Below, one piece after another: positions 26,035-33,954 of a stretch of DNA of 45,899 nt. Every line of letters begins with the position of its first letter. The first letter of the stretch is position 1. Under the pieces are notes generated by a model. It was not told where the DNA came from and did not search any database. It saw only the letters and a program-made list of their open reading frames with translations. Position numbers and translations under genes: made by a program. The stretch is taken from the NCBI GenBank assembly GCA_903856295.1, contig CAIOBP010000127.1, forward strand, positions 1 through 45,899, written 5' to 3'. The DNA is from an uncultured Rhodospirillales bacterium (GTDB lineage: Bacteria > Pseudomonadota > Alphaproteobacteria > Azospirillales > Azospirillaceae).

Positions 26035-26321
26035 GATGAGCGACGCTCCTCTGGCGAAATGAACGGAAACAACCGGCAAGTCTGAGTCCCATAGGACCGC
26101 CGACCGGCCTGCCTAGGAACTTATGCTGGCAATAGGCCGAGTGTCAAGTGTTGATCGGTCTTTATTCCTATGACCGGCCGCCGCCTCAAAAAGCACCAGG
26201 AAGATTACGCTTCGTGACCGAATTAAGATTGCCCCCGGGCCTGGGCTCCTGTATGTCTGGTTGTGTGGCGTGAGGATTGGCGAGCACTATTTCTTTTTCA
26301 CTCACCTGAAAAGGGTGACAG

Positions 26322-27188
26322 ATGCGCGCGTTCCATATTCTGATCGTCGATGACGACAGTTTCATCCGCAAGACCCTGGAGGCCCTGCTAAGGCGGCTGA
26401 GCTTCAACAATATCGATCAGGCGGCCAACGGTTTCGAGGCGCTGAAACTGCTGGTCACCCGGCAGTACGACCTGATCTTTCTCGACAATCTGATGCCGGC
26501 GATGACCGGCATGGAGTTCCTGCGCCGCTGCCGCAACAGCACGATCCTCGACTGGACCACCGTGTTCATGGTCACCACCACCGCCGACCGCGAAACCCTG
26601 CGGGCGATCCGCGACGAGGGGCTGAAGGTCGACGAATTCGTGATCAAGCCGATCGACTTCGCCCTGATGTCGAGCAAGATCGACCGCTTGCTGCGCAGCG
26701 ACCGCGCCAACCCGACCCAGCGGCTGCTCCAGATCGCCAGACTGCCCGCCGACGTGCAGAAAGGCCTGTTCCTCTCGATCAACATCGAGAAGCACGGCCC
26801 GGGCGCCACGCTCCGGCTGTTCGGCTTTCTGCTCTACGACGACCGGAATTTCGTCAAGGACCTGCCCGACTCCGTCGCCATCATGCCGGAAAAGCTGATC
26901 ACCCTCGACCTGAGCAACCTGCTGACCATCGATGAATTCGGACTCGGCATGGTGCTACTGATCAACGGCATCGCCACCATGGCCGGCAAGCAGTTCAGCA
27001 TGGTGCTCGACGAGAAGACCATCGGCAAACGGCTGGTCCAACTCGGCCTGCCCCGGATCGTTCCGGTGGTCGCGCCGCCCAAGGCGTCGCCGCCGCCCGC
27101 CGCCGCTTCGCCCTGTAGCCCGCTGCCCGGCCACTTCGACCAGCCCGCACTCCCGCCCAGGCCGAAGCCGCCGCGTGACAAATGTTGA
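26322..27188 (+). CDS. Response regulator with REC and STAS-like domains
   Basis: The product has 288 residues. The receiver domain (1-125) has the acidic pair Asp10/Asp11, phospho-acceptor Asp55 (LIFLDNLMP) and Lys109 (FVIKPID), with 'NLMPAMTGMEF' as in CheY-type proteins. Residues 155-245 resemble a STAS (anti-anti-sigma) domain, seen as ATLRLFGFLLYDD, KLITLDLSNLLTIDEFGLGM and GKRLVQLGLPRIVPV. A Pro/Ala-rich tail follows. The output is therefore probably protein binding, such as an anti-sigma or partner switch, rather than DNA binding. In the 287 bases upstream I see no clear promoter. Confidence 0.85.
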   Translation: MRAFHILIVDDDSFIRKTLEALLRRLSFNNIDQAANGFEALKLLVTRQYDLIFLDNLMPAMTGMEFLRRCRNSTILDWTTVFMVTTTADRETLRAIRDEGLKVDEFVIKPIDFALMSSKIDRLLRSDRANPTQRLLQIARLPADVQKGLFLSINIEKHGPGATLRLFGFLLYDDRNFVKDLPDSVAIMPEKLITLDLSNLLTIDEFGLGMVLLINGIATMAGKQFSMVLDEKTIGKRLVQLGLPRIVPVVAPPKASPPPAAASPCSPLPGHFDQPALPPRPKPPRDKC

Positions 27189-27213
27189 ACCCGGCTCAAT
27201 TCCGGCCTATTGA
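27185..27213 (+). promoter_or_regulatory. Likely promoter of the clpP-like gene
   Basis: TTGAAC (27185-27190) is followed after 17 bases by TATTGA (27208-27213), starting at the stop codon of the REC-STAS gene. The clpP-like gene begins 36 bases further on. The match is moderate. Confidence 0.4.
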
Positions 27214-27249
27214 CTAGCCGACGCCGAGGAACCGGGAGACGATCAGACC

Positions 27250-27891
27250 ATGGCCGACGCCAGCTACATCCGTGCCGACGACGACGACGACGAGGGCGAC
27301 GAGCAACCGGCGGCGACCCAGCGCGAAAAACCAGCCAGGGAAGCGCCGTTCAAGACCGTGCAGCAGAACCTGTTCAAGGCGCGCACGGTTCTGATCTTCG
27401 GCGAGATCACCATGAAGCTGGCCCGCGAGGTCTCGGCCGAGTTGCTCGCGCTCTCCACCGAGAACGACGAGCCGATTCGCATCGTGATCAACTCGCCGGG
27501 CGGCCATGTCGAGGCCGGCGACACCATCCACGACATGATCCGCTTCATCAAGCCCGAGGTCAGGGTGCTCGGAACCGGCTGGGTGGCCAGCGCCGGGGCG
27601 CACATCTTCCTCGGCGTCAAGCGCGAGCATCGCTACTGCCTGCCCAATACCCGCTTCATGATCCACCAGCCGATGGGCGGCGCCGGCGGCAAGGCCACCG
27701 ACATCGCGATCGAGGCCAAGGAGATCATCCGGGTCCGCCAGCGGCTCAACCGGATCATCGCCAGCGAGACCGGCCAACCCCTGGAAAAGGTCGAGCGCGA
27801 CACCGACCGCAACTACTGGATGACCGCCGAGGAAGCCAAGGCCTACGGCCTGGTCACCCACGTCATCGAGACTCAAGACCAGCTGCTCTGA
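27250..27891 (+). CDS. ClpP-family protease subunit, alphaproteobacterial variant
   Basis: The product has 213 residues. The first ~25 are acidic and poorly ordered (IRADDDDDEGDE). The ClpP fold follows. The catalytic Ser is in GWVASAGAHIFLG, where the common form is AASMGA; His is in RFMIHQPMGG; Asp is in VERDTDRNYWM. INSPGGHVEAGDTIHDMI is the oxyanion region. It differs from canonical ClpP and belongs to a second ClpP-like group seen in alphaproteobacteria (recalled). There is no clpX neighbour. It is probably a tetradecameric serine peptidase subunit; whether it pairs with ClpX, ClpA or another ClpP is unknown. Confidence 0.9.
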   Translation: MADASYIRADDDDDEGDEQPAATQREKPAREAPFKTVQQNLFKARTVLIFGEITMKLAREVSAELLALSTENDEPIRIVINSPGGHVEAGDTIHDMIRFIKPEVRVLGTGWVASAGAHIFLGVKREHRYCLPNTRFMIHQPMGGAGGKATDIAIEAKEIIRVRQRLNRIIASETGQPLEKVERDTDRNYWMTAEEAKAYGLVTHVIETQDQLL

Positions 27892-27955
27892 GGGACCGCC
27901 CCGAGTGCCGAAGGCCGCCCGGTCTTTGGCAATCGCGGCCCGTTGCCCGGCGCCC

Positions 27956-28579
27956 TCACCCCGAGTCGCGGGGCGAGAGGATGTCGATGGTGGTGACCAT
28001 CCGGATCAAGTCGGACAGGGACTCCGCCTCCATCTTCTCCATCATGTGGGCGCGATGGATTTCGACGGTGCGGGTGCTGACCCCGAGCCGTCCGGCGATC
28101 ACCTTGTTGGAAATGCCGGCCGCGACCAGATCCAGCACCTCGCGCTCGCGGCGACTCAACTGCTCGATCCGCTCGCGGATGCCGCGCACGACCTCCGAAG
28201 ACACCCCGCCCTGGTCGCGCAGGGAAACGATCTGCCGGATGCGCGAGACCAGCAGCGCGTTGTCGTAGGGCTTTTCGATGAAGTCGGCCGCCCCGGCCTT
28301 CATGGCCGCCACCGCGGTCGGCACGTCGCCGTGGGCGGTGATGATGATCACCGGCATGCTGGCGTGGCGCTCGCGCAGCCGCTCCAGCATTTCGAGCCCC
28401 GACATGCCGCGCATGCACACGTCGGCGATCACACAGCAGCAGCCCTCCGGATCGAAACCGTCCAGAAACGCCTCGGCCGACGCGAAGGCCTGGGGCTTGA
28501 AGCCCTTGACCGACAGCAGCATGCGCAGGGAATCGCGCACCGCGTCGTCGTCATCGACTATGCAAATGCCGTCGGTCAT
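27956..28579 (-). CDS. FixJ-type response regulator
   Basis: The product has 207 residues. The REC domain (1-120) has Asp9-Asp11, the phospho-acceptor Asp53 and Lys103 (IEKPYDN). The LuxR-type helix-turn-helix (about 138-190) contains LSRREREVLDLVAAGISNKV and VSTRTVEIHRAHMMEKM, as in FixJ and TodT. Just before Asp53 there are three Cys (47-49), and after it the usual 'DVRMPGMSG' reads DVCMRGMSG. The start overlaps the kinase stop (ATGA), so the two proteins are a cognate pair. Target genes are unknown. Confidence 0.95.
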   Translation of the reverse strand: MTDGICIVDDDDAVRDSLRMLLSVKGFKPQAFASAEAFLDGFDPEGCCCVIADVCMRGMSGLEMLERLRERHASMPVIIITAHGDVPTAVAAMKAGAADFIEKPYDNALLVSRIRQIVSLRDQGGVSSEVVRGIRERIEQLSRREREVLDLVAAGISNKVIAGRLGVSTRTVEIHRAHMMEKMEAESLSDLIRMVTTIDILSPRDSG

Positions 28580-30591
28580 TGGGCATCCTTCTCTCTTGAC
28601 GCTATCGGCAAGGTGAAGCGGAACTGCGCGCCCTCGCCCTGACTGGCCTCAAGCCACAACCGGCCACCGTGCGCTTCCACGATCGAGCGGCTGATCGACA
28701 GGCCCAGGCCCATGCCGTTGGTTTTCACGGTTTGGAAGGGCGTGAACAAGGAGCGCCGCGCCTCGGCGGACAATCCCGGGCCGGCATCGGCGACCGTCAC
28801 CGTGACCTCGCCCGAGTCGCCATCGGCGATGTGGGCCTGGAGGCTGATGGCCGGCGAGGACACGCCGGCCTCGGCCATGGCCTCGATGGCGTTGCGGATC
28901 AGGTTGTGCAGCACCTGCTGAATCTGCACGCAATCGACCAGCACCGGCGGCAGGTCCTCGGGGACCATGACCCGGATCGCGACGCCGGACTTGCGGATGT
29001 CGGCGGCGATCAGCATCAGCGCCTCGTCGACCACCTTGTCCAGGGCGTTGGCGGTGGGCATGCCGTCGCCCTGGCTGAGAAAGCGCCGCAAATGGCGGAT
29101 GATCTCGCCCGAACGATTGGCCTGGCGCGCCACCTTGCCCAAGGTTTCGGTCAGCAACTCGCGATTGTCGCCATCGGCCGCCAACTGCTGGCAGACCCCG
29201 ATGTAATTGACGATGGCGGTCAGCGGCTGATTGATTTCATGGGCCATCACCGCCGCCAGTTCACCGGTGATGGACCGGCGCGAGACCAAGGTCAGTTCCG
29301 CCTGCTTGCTTGCCAACTCCGCCTCCAGGGTCTTGCGGTCGCTGATATCGCGGGCCATCAGCGCCATTATTGGCCCACCCTCCTGTTGTGTCCAGTCCAG
29401 CGCCAATTCCACCGGCACCATCCGGCCGTCGCGGCGCTGGGCGTGGGTTTCGACGACGCTGCGCGGCCGCACCCGGACCAGATCCAAATCCGGCAGCAGC
29501 GAGTCGAGCCGCAGCCCGGCGCCGGTTTCCCGCTCCAGGCCGAACAGCCAGGCGGCGGCAGGGTTGTAGGAGCGCACCCGGCCGTCGCCATGGACGGTGA
29601 CCATGGCGTCGGGCACCGAGTCGAACTCAGTCATCAGCGGCGGTGCGGTGTCGCGCGGCGCGGCCCGCTGCCGCTGGCTCTCCCCGACCGCGGCGCCGAG
29701 CAGCAATCCGGTCAGCGCCTGGGTAATGACCATGAGATGGGTCGGCGAATAATCGCTGGGCGAGACATGTCCGAGCAGGTTGATGGTGCTGAACAGCGCG
29801 ATGCCGGTGATGAAGATCACCAGCGCCACCCCGAGCAACCCGTCGGTGAGCGACACCCAGACCATCGGCACGAAAAGCAGATAGAAGGTCTTGGACTCAT
29901 TGACCTCCGGCCAGCCGAACAGCACCGCCGCGATGCCCGCCACCAGCAGGCCCTGGACGACGGTGACCGTGGACAGCCCGTTGGACAGGTCATGCCGGCG
30001 GTGCCAGCCCTCGATGATCGTCAGGCCGGGCAGCAGCGTGAGAATGCCGATGATGTCGCCGACGAAGCGGCGCTGCCACAACGGCGCGAAGTCGCCCCAG
30101 GCGAGACCGCCAATGACCCCGATGGCGGCGACATAGGACAGGGAGATCAGCAGCGCCGACACCGTCGCCGCGCCGATGAAAATCAGGATGCGCCGCGAAG
30201 ACGGCTCCGCGACCTCGAAGGTCAGGAAGCGCCCGAAGGCCTGCGATGCCAGCAGAAACACCACCATGAGCACCGAATTGGCCCACAGCACGCCGGCCGG
30301 CGTGGCGCCGCCATGGCGCAGCAGCAGGTCGCAGCAGGCCCGGGCGGCGAAGAGCAACGGAAAGGCCGCGCCCCCCCAGCGGGTCAGCACGAAGAGACTG
30401 AGGCCCGAGAGCGGATTCCAGGCGGAAATGCCGGTGTCTTGATGGGGAAAGGGAAAGCTGACCCAATCCAGCAGCAGGTAAGCCGGGAAAAGCAGTATTA
30501 AAAACACATGCTTCCCGGTTGCGCGAACCAGCGTTCGCACCAGGGAGACAGCGTCACGGACCATGCGGCGATGATGCATCGATTGGTTCAC
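28576..30591 (-). CDS. MASE1-PAS sensor histidine kinase (FixL-like kinase core)
   Basis: The product has 671 residues. About 20-300 is a multi-helix integral-membrane sensor of MASE1 type, with NPLSGLSLFVLTRWGGA and WQRRFVGDIIGILTLLPG. A PAS domain (about 320-420) follows (FDSVPDAMVTVHGDGRVRSY). The kinase core has His451 (AVMAHEINQPLTAIVNY), the N box HNLIRNAIEAM (about 562-572), DAGPGL and MGLGLSI. No heme-binding His like that of FixL is evident in the PAS domain. In-frame ATGs at 30579 and 30564 are alternative starts. It is operonic with the FixJ-type regulator. The signal is unknown. Confidence 0.93.
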   Translation of the reverse strand: MNQSMHHRRMVRDAVSLVRTLVRATGKHVFLILLFPAYLLLDWVSFPFPHQDTGISAWNPLSGLSLFVLTRWGGAAFPLLFAARACCDLLLRHGGATPAGVLWANSVLMVVFLLASQAFGRFLTFEVAEPSSRRILIFIGAATVSALLISLSYVAAIGVIGGLAWGDFAPLWQRRFVGDIIGILTLLPGLTIIEGWHRRHDLSNGLSTVTVVQGLLVAGIAAVLFGWPEVNESKTFYLLFVPMVWVSLTDGLLGVALVIFITGIALFSTINLLGHVSPSDYSPTHLMVITQALTGLLLGAAVGESQRQRAAPRDTAPPLMTEFDSVPDAMVTVHGDGRVRSYNPAAAWLFGLERETGAGLRLDSLLPDLDLVRVRPRSVVETHAQRRDGRMVPVELALDWTQQEGGPIMALMARDISDRKTLEAELASKQAELTLVSRRSITGELAAVMAHEINQPLTAIVNYIGVCQQLAADGDNRELLTETLGKVARQANRSGEIIRHLRRFLSQGDGMPTANALDKVVDEALMLIAADIRKSGVAIRVMVPEDLPPVLVDCVQIQQVLHNLIRNAIEAMAEAGVSSPAISLQAHIADGDSGEVTVTVADAGPGLSAEARRSLFTPFQTVKTNGMGLGLSISRSIVEAHGGRLWLEASQGEGAQFRFTLPIASREKDAQ

Positions 30592-30868
30592 CCGTCATCC
30601 CAGGGAACTCCCTATAGCATCGGTGTCTACCTATGTCACCGGCCAGGAGTCCCGCGCCGTTCTCCGCATTTTTAGGTATCGCCCACGAATTTCCATTACC
30701 GGGCGGTTTGCCTAAGCTGAACCCAATCGCAGTCCTGCTCCCGACGGTCGCGGCGTTTCCGATCAGCCGCCGTCCATGGCGGGACAGGCCGACCAAATAC
30801 GCGATGCCAAGAACCGCATTCGCCGATCAACGCTACTCAGTTGTCAAACACTGAGGTGGAAGAATCCA

Positions 30869-31657
30869 ATGGCCCAAACCGCATCTCTGCCCCGCGCCCT
30901 CCAGCGCTCCGACCAGCCGGCTCCCGCAGGCCCCAGACAGCCGCGCCCCAGCTGGTCGTCACAAGACTTAGCCCAACTGCACCAGTTTTGCGATCAGGGG
31001 CTGAGCGACGATGACATCGCCCAGTACCTGGGCCGGACCAGACGCGCGGTCAGAACCATGATCTTGCGCGTTGGCGGCCGGCGGTTGCGCGAGGCGCCGC
31101 GTCCCTGGAGCGATGCCGAGCTGGAAACCATTCTGCGGCTCAATGCCGCCAAGATGAGTTGCGGCGCCATCGCCGCGCTGCTGCCCGGCAGAACCTCGCT
31201 TGCGGTGTTCCGCAAGCTGTGCCGGCTGGTCGGCCCGGCGCCCTCGGCCGCGGCGAAACGCGTCAGGAAAGCCCGGACGCAGACCGGCGCGCCGGTGCGT
31301 GCCCCGCTTCCCACGGTCACCCCCCCCACAGTCACCAACGAGGGGGTGATTCCGATCCGGATCCACCATCCCGCTCCGCCGCCCGAGCCGCCGCCCTCGC
31401 CGGTTCCGGCGACCATCGAGGCCATCGTGCGCTGGCTGCGCTCGCGTGACTTCGTCGTCCTGCACAAGGACGATGGCTGGCGGGTCGACCAGCACCATCT
31501 CAGCGATGACGACGCCTTCCTCATGTTCGTCAACACCCGGCGGTTGCGGCTGCGCCTGCCGCTCTTTGCCCTGGAGGAGACCAAACTCGCGCCGGCCATC
31601 GCCTATCAGGCGAGCCGGTACCGTCATCAGTGGGGCCGGCGCCAAGCCCATGGCTGA
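30869..31657 (+). CDS. Two SANT/GcrA-like domains plus conserved C-terminal domain (paralogue B)
   Basis: The 262-residue product starts at the ATG preceded by GAGGTGGAAG. It has the same three-part design as the gene at 22499. The first tri-helical domain is SWSSQDLAQLHQFCDQ with GRTRRAVRTMILRVGG. The second is WSDAELETILRLNAAKMSCG with LAVFRKLCRLVG. A Pro-rich linker follows, then a C-terminal domain (about 195-245) with VRWLRSRDFVVLHKDD and WRVDQHHLSDDDA. RAVRTMILR and VRWLRSRDF are identical in both. The linker here is not repetitive. A nucleic-acid-binding role is inferred. An imperfect inverted repeat (TTAGG...CCTAA, 30671-30717) lies in the 277-base spacer upstream. Confidence 0.8.
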   Translation: MAQTASLPRALQRSDQPAPAGPRQPRPSWSSQDLAQLHQFCDQGLSDDDIAQYLGRTRRAVRTMILRVGGRRLREAPRPWSDAELETILRLNAAKMSCGAIAALLPGRTSLAVFRKLCRLVGPAPSAAAKRVRKARTQTGAPVRAPLPTVTPPTVTNEGVIPIRIHHPAPPPEPPPSPVPATIEAIVRWLRSRDFVVLHKDDGWRVDQHHLSDDDAFLMFVNTRRLRLRLPLFALEETKLAPAIAYQASRYRHQWGRRQAHG

Positions 31658-31679
31658 GCCCGCTCGCCCCGGATCGCGG

Positions 31680-33278
31680 TCATTTGTTCAGTTCGGCCAG
31701 CCCCTGCATGGCCAGGACGGAGCCGGGATCCAGCGTGAGCGCCTGTTCGAACCATCGTCGCGCCCGCGCCGTGTCGCCGCGCCGGAGCAGCGACCAGCCC
31801 AGCCCGACCTTCGGGGCGGCGAAGTCCCGGCCCGAAACATAATGATCGAGCGCGGAGAAGGTGTCTTCCGCCTCCCGGAACTGTCCGGAGAAGTAATAGG
31901 CCCAGCCCAGCCGGTCGATCGCCTCGGCGCCCCAGCCCCAGAACGGTTCGCTCGCCGGCAGCACGGCGCGGTATGCCCGGTGGGTTCTGATCGTGCCCGC
32001 GTAATCCTTGCGGAAATAGCTGACCGCCGCGCGCGCGAAGCGGACCCGGTCGTAGTCCGGCTTGATCGAGACTGCCTTGGTGAAGACCTGGTCGGCGCTC
32101 TTGTCGTGACCCAGCGCAAGCTCCGCCATGCCCTGCCCGAGCAACGCCTCTTCGGGTGGAGAACAGTGCGCGAGCGTGGCGCCCTTGAACCAGTCCAGGG
32201 CGAAGACCGGGTAGCCCAGGTAATAGTTGCTCCAGCCCATCTTGAGCTTGGCGGCGCAATCGCCGGCCACCGCCGCCCGATACAGCAAAAGCCGCGCCGC
32301 CGCGAAGTTCGCCCGGCCGTAAAAGCGCTCGCCGGCGCTCGCCAGCCAGTCCCGGACCGCCGGGTGCCGGCCCGCGACCAGATCGAGCACCTCCGCCGCC
32401 GGCAGGATTTCCGGCGACAGTGCCAGCGACTTGGCCAGCGCCGCGTCCGCTTCGGCGCTTTGCTCATCGGCGGCCAGACTCAAGGCCAGGATCATCGGAT
32501 AATAGGCGTTGGCCGGCAGCCTTTCCGCCAGCGGCGCCACCAGCTCTCCGGCGCGGCCGGGCTCGGACGACAGCAGATAGTACTTGGCCAGGGTCGGCGC
32601 CACGGTTTCGGCGCCGAATTCATCCGCCGCCTTTTGCAGCGTCGCGGCGGCGCTTTCGACATCGCCCAACCGGAACTGGAGGTCCGCCAGCATCGGCAGG
32701 ACATCGCGGCGGCCCAGATAGGCGGCGGAGGCGCCGGCCAGTTCCAGGTGCCGCAAGGCCTCCCGGCTTTCCTCGCGTTGCAGCGCCAACTGGCCCAGGC
32801 CATAATGGGCGTCGGCGGCGATACCACCGATGAAGGTGTAATCGGCGCGCTTGTAGCGCCCGCGCTTGAACGCGTCCTTCTGCCGGTGCCCATCGACCCA
32901 GTCCAGTTCCTGTTGAAAGCCGGCCTGAGCCGTCTCGGCATCCCGGCGGAAAAAAGCCAGCCAGGCACCGAACTGAATGGTCTCGATGTAATACGGGTCA
33001 AGCGCCAGCACCTGCCGGTGAACCGCCAGCGCCTCGTCGAACCGCCCCAGTTTCAGCAGCGTCCAGCCGTACAGGGTACCGAACTTCTTGGTGGTCGGGG
33101 CGAGCTTGAAGGCCTGTTCGGCAAAGAGATGCGCACGCGGATAATCCGCGAGCTTGTAGGCCTCCAGCGCGGTTGCAAAGGCAGAATCGGCATTGTCCGG
33201 GACAGAGCCCAGCGCCCAGCCCGGCAACACTGGGCATATCCATAAAACCAACAGCATTATCGCGGCAACAATCCTCAT
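31680..33278 (-). CDS. Exported TPR protein, last gene of the UT-M23 cluster
   Basis: The start at 33278 (MRIVAAIMLLVLWICPVLPG) gives a 532-residue protein with a signal peptide; a start six codons upstream is less likely because GGAAAGCG precedes the chosen ATG. Several TPRs can be seen, for example YPRAHLFAEQAFKLAP, GRFDEALAVHRQVLALDP, HDKSADQVFTKAVSIKPDYD and DTARARRWFEQALTLDPGSV. The middle is more divergent. It probably acts as a periplasmic scaffold for the other products. It lies 43 bases after the smaller TPR gene and converges with paralogue B. Confidence 0.82.
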   Translation of the reverse strand: MRIVAAIMLLVLWICPVLPGWALGSVPDNADSAFATALEAYKLADYPRAHLFAEQAFKLAPTTKKFGTLYGWTLLKLGRFDEALAVHRQVLALDPYYIETIQFGAWLAFFRRDAETAQAGFQQELDWVDGHRQKDAFKRGRYKRADYTFIGGIAADAHYGLGQLALQREESREALRHLELAGASAAYLGRRDVLPMLADLQFRLGDVESAAATLQKAADEFGAETVAPTLAKYYLLSSEPGRAGELVAPLAERLPANAYYPMILALSLAADEQSAEADAALAKSLALSPEILPAAEVLDLVAGRHPAVRDWLASAGERFYGRANFAAARLLLYRAAVAGDCAAKLKMGWSNYYLGYPVFALDWFKGATLAHCSPPEEALLGQGMAELALGHDKSADQVFTKAVSIKPDYDRVRFARAAVSYFRKDYAGTIRTHRAYRAVLPASEPFWGWGAEAIDRLGWAYYFSGQFREAEDTFSALDHYVSGRDFAAPKVGLGWSLLRRGDTARARRWFEQALTLDPGSVLAMQGLAELNK

Positions 33279-33321
33279 CGTCGCTTTCCATGCCATGGCT
33301 GCATCGGGTTTTCCCTGTCCA

Positions 33322-33954
33322 TTACCGGGGGCTTACTTTCAGAAACCGTCTGGCCGCCACGTTTTCCGGGTCGAGAATCAGGGCGTCCTTGAACAGCCCG
33401 GTCGCCTCGGCGAGATCGCCCAGTTCGCTTCTGACCGTCGCGAGTTCGACCAGAAAGAAAACATCGGTGGGAAACAGCGCCAGCATGTCGCGGGCCACCC
33501 GCTCGGCCTGATCCAGCTTGCCCTGAAGATGCAACAGGCTGACCAGCCGCTGATTGCCGTAGTAGTTGAAGCGGTCGACGGCCAGTATCTGCTGAACCAC
33601 GAGAAACGCCTCATCGGCCCGGCCGAGCGCCAGCAACGGGTAAAGCAGGCCCAACCGGGCCTCCAGCGAGGCCGGCACGGCGTCGAGCGCCTTGCGGTAA
33701 TAGGTGATGGCGTTGGCATAGCCGGCGCGAAGATAGTAGAGCCAGCCCAACCTCAGATTGACCGTGTAGCCGTTCGGATAGGCGTCGGCGACCGGAACCA
33801 GGGCCTTGATGGCGTCGTCATAGGCCTGAGTCCGCTCATAGCCATAGGAGCGATAATAGGCCGACTGGATTTCGTCGGGAGTCAGGGCCTGGGCCGCGGG
33901 CACGGCGGCAAAAAAAGCAATGATCAGACCGGCCGTCGCCAGAAAGCGCATCAT
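33322..33954 (-). CDS. Small exported TPR protein in the UT-M23 cluster
   Basis: The 210-residue product has a signal peptide (MMRFLATAGLIIAFFAAVPA, cleavage near AQALTP). At least four TPR-like helical pairs follow: AYDDAIKALVPVADAYPNG, GYANAITYYRKALDAVPAS, KLDQAERVARDMLALFPTD and DLAEATGLFKDALILDPE. The start overlaps the stop of the urea-channel/M23 gene (ATGA), so it is translationally coupled to it. It likely works with that protein or the larger TPR protein in the envelope. Confidence 0.82.
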   Translation of the reverse strand: MMRFLATAGLIIAFFAAVPAAQALTPDEIQSAYYRSYGYERTQAYDDAIKALVPVADAYPNGYTVNLRLGWLYYLRAGYANAITYYRKALDAVPASLEARLGLLYPLLALGRADEAFLVVQQILAVDRFNYYGNQRLVSLLHLQGKLDQAERVARDMLALFPTDVFFLVELATVRSELGDLAEATGLFKDALILDPENVAARRFLKVSPR

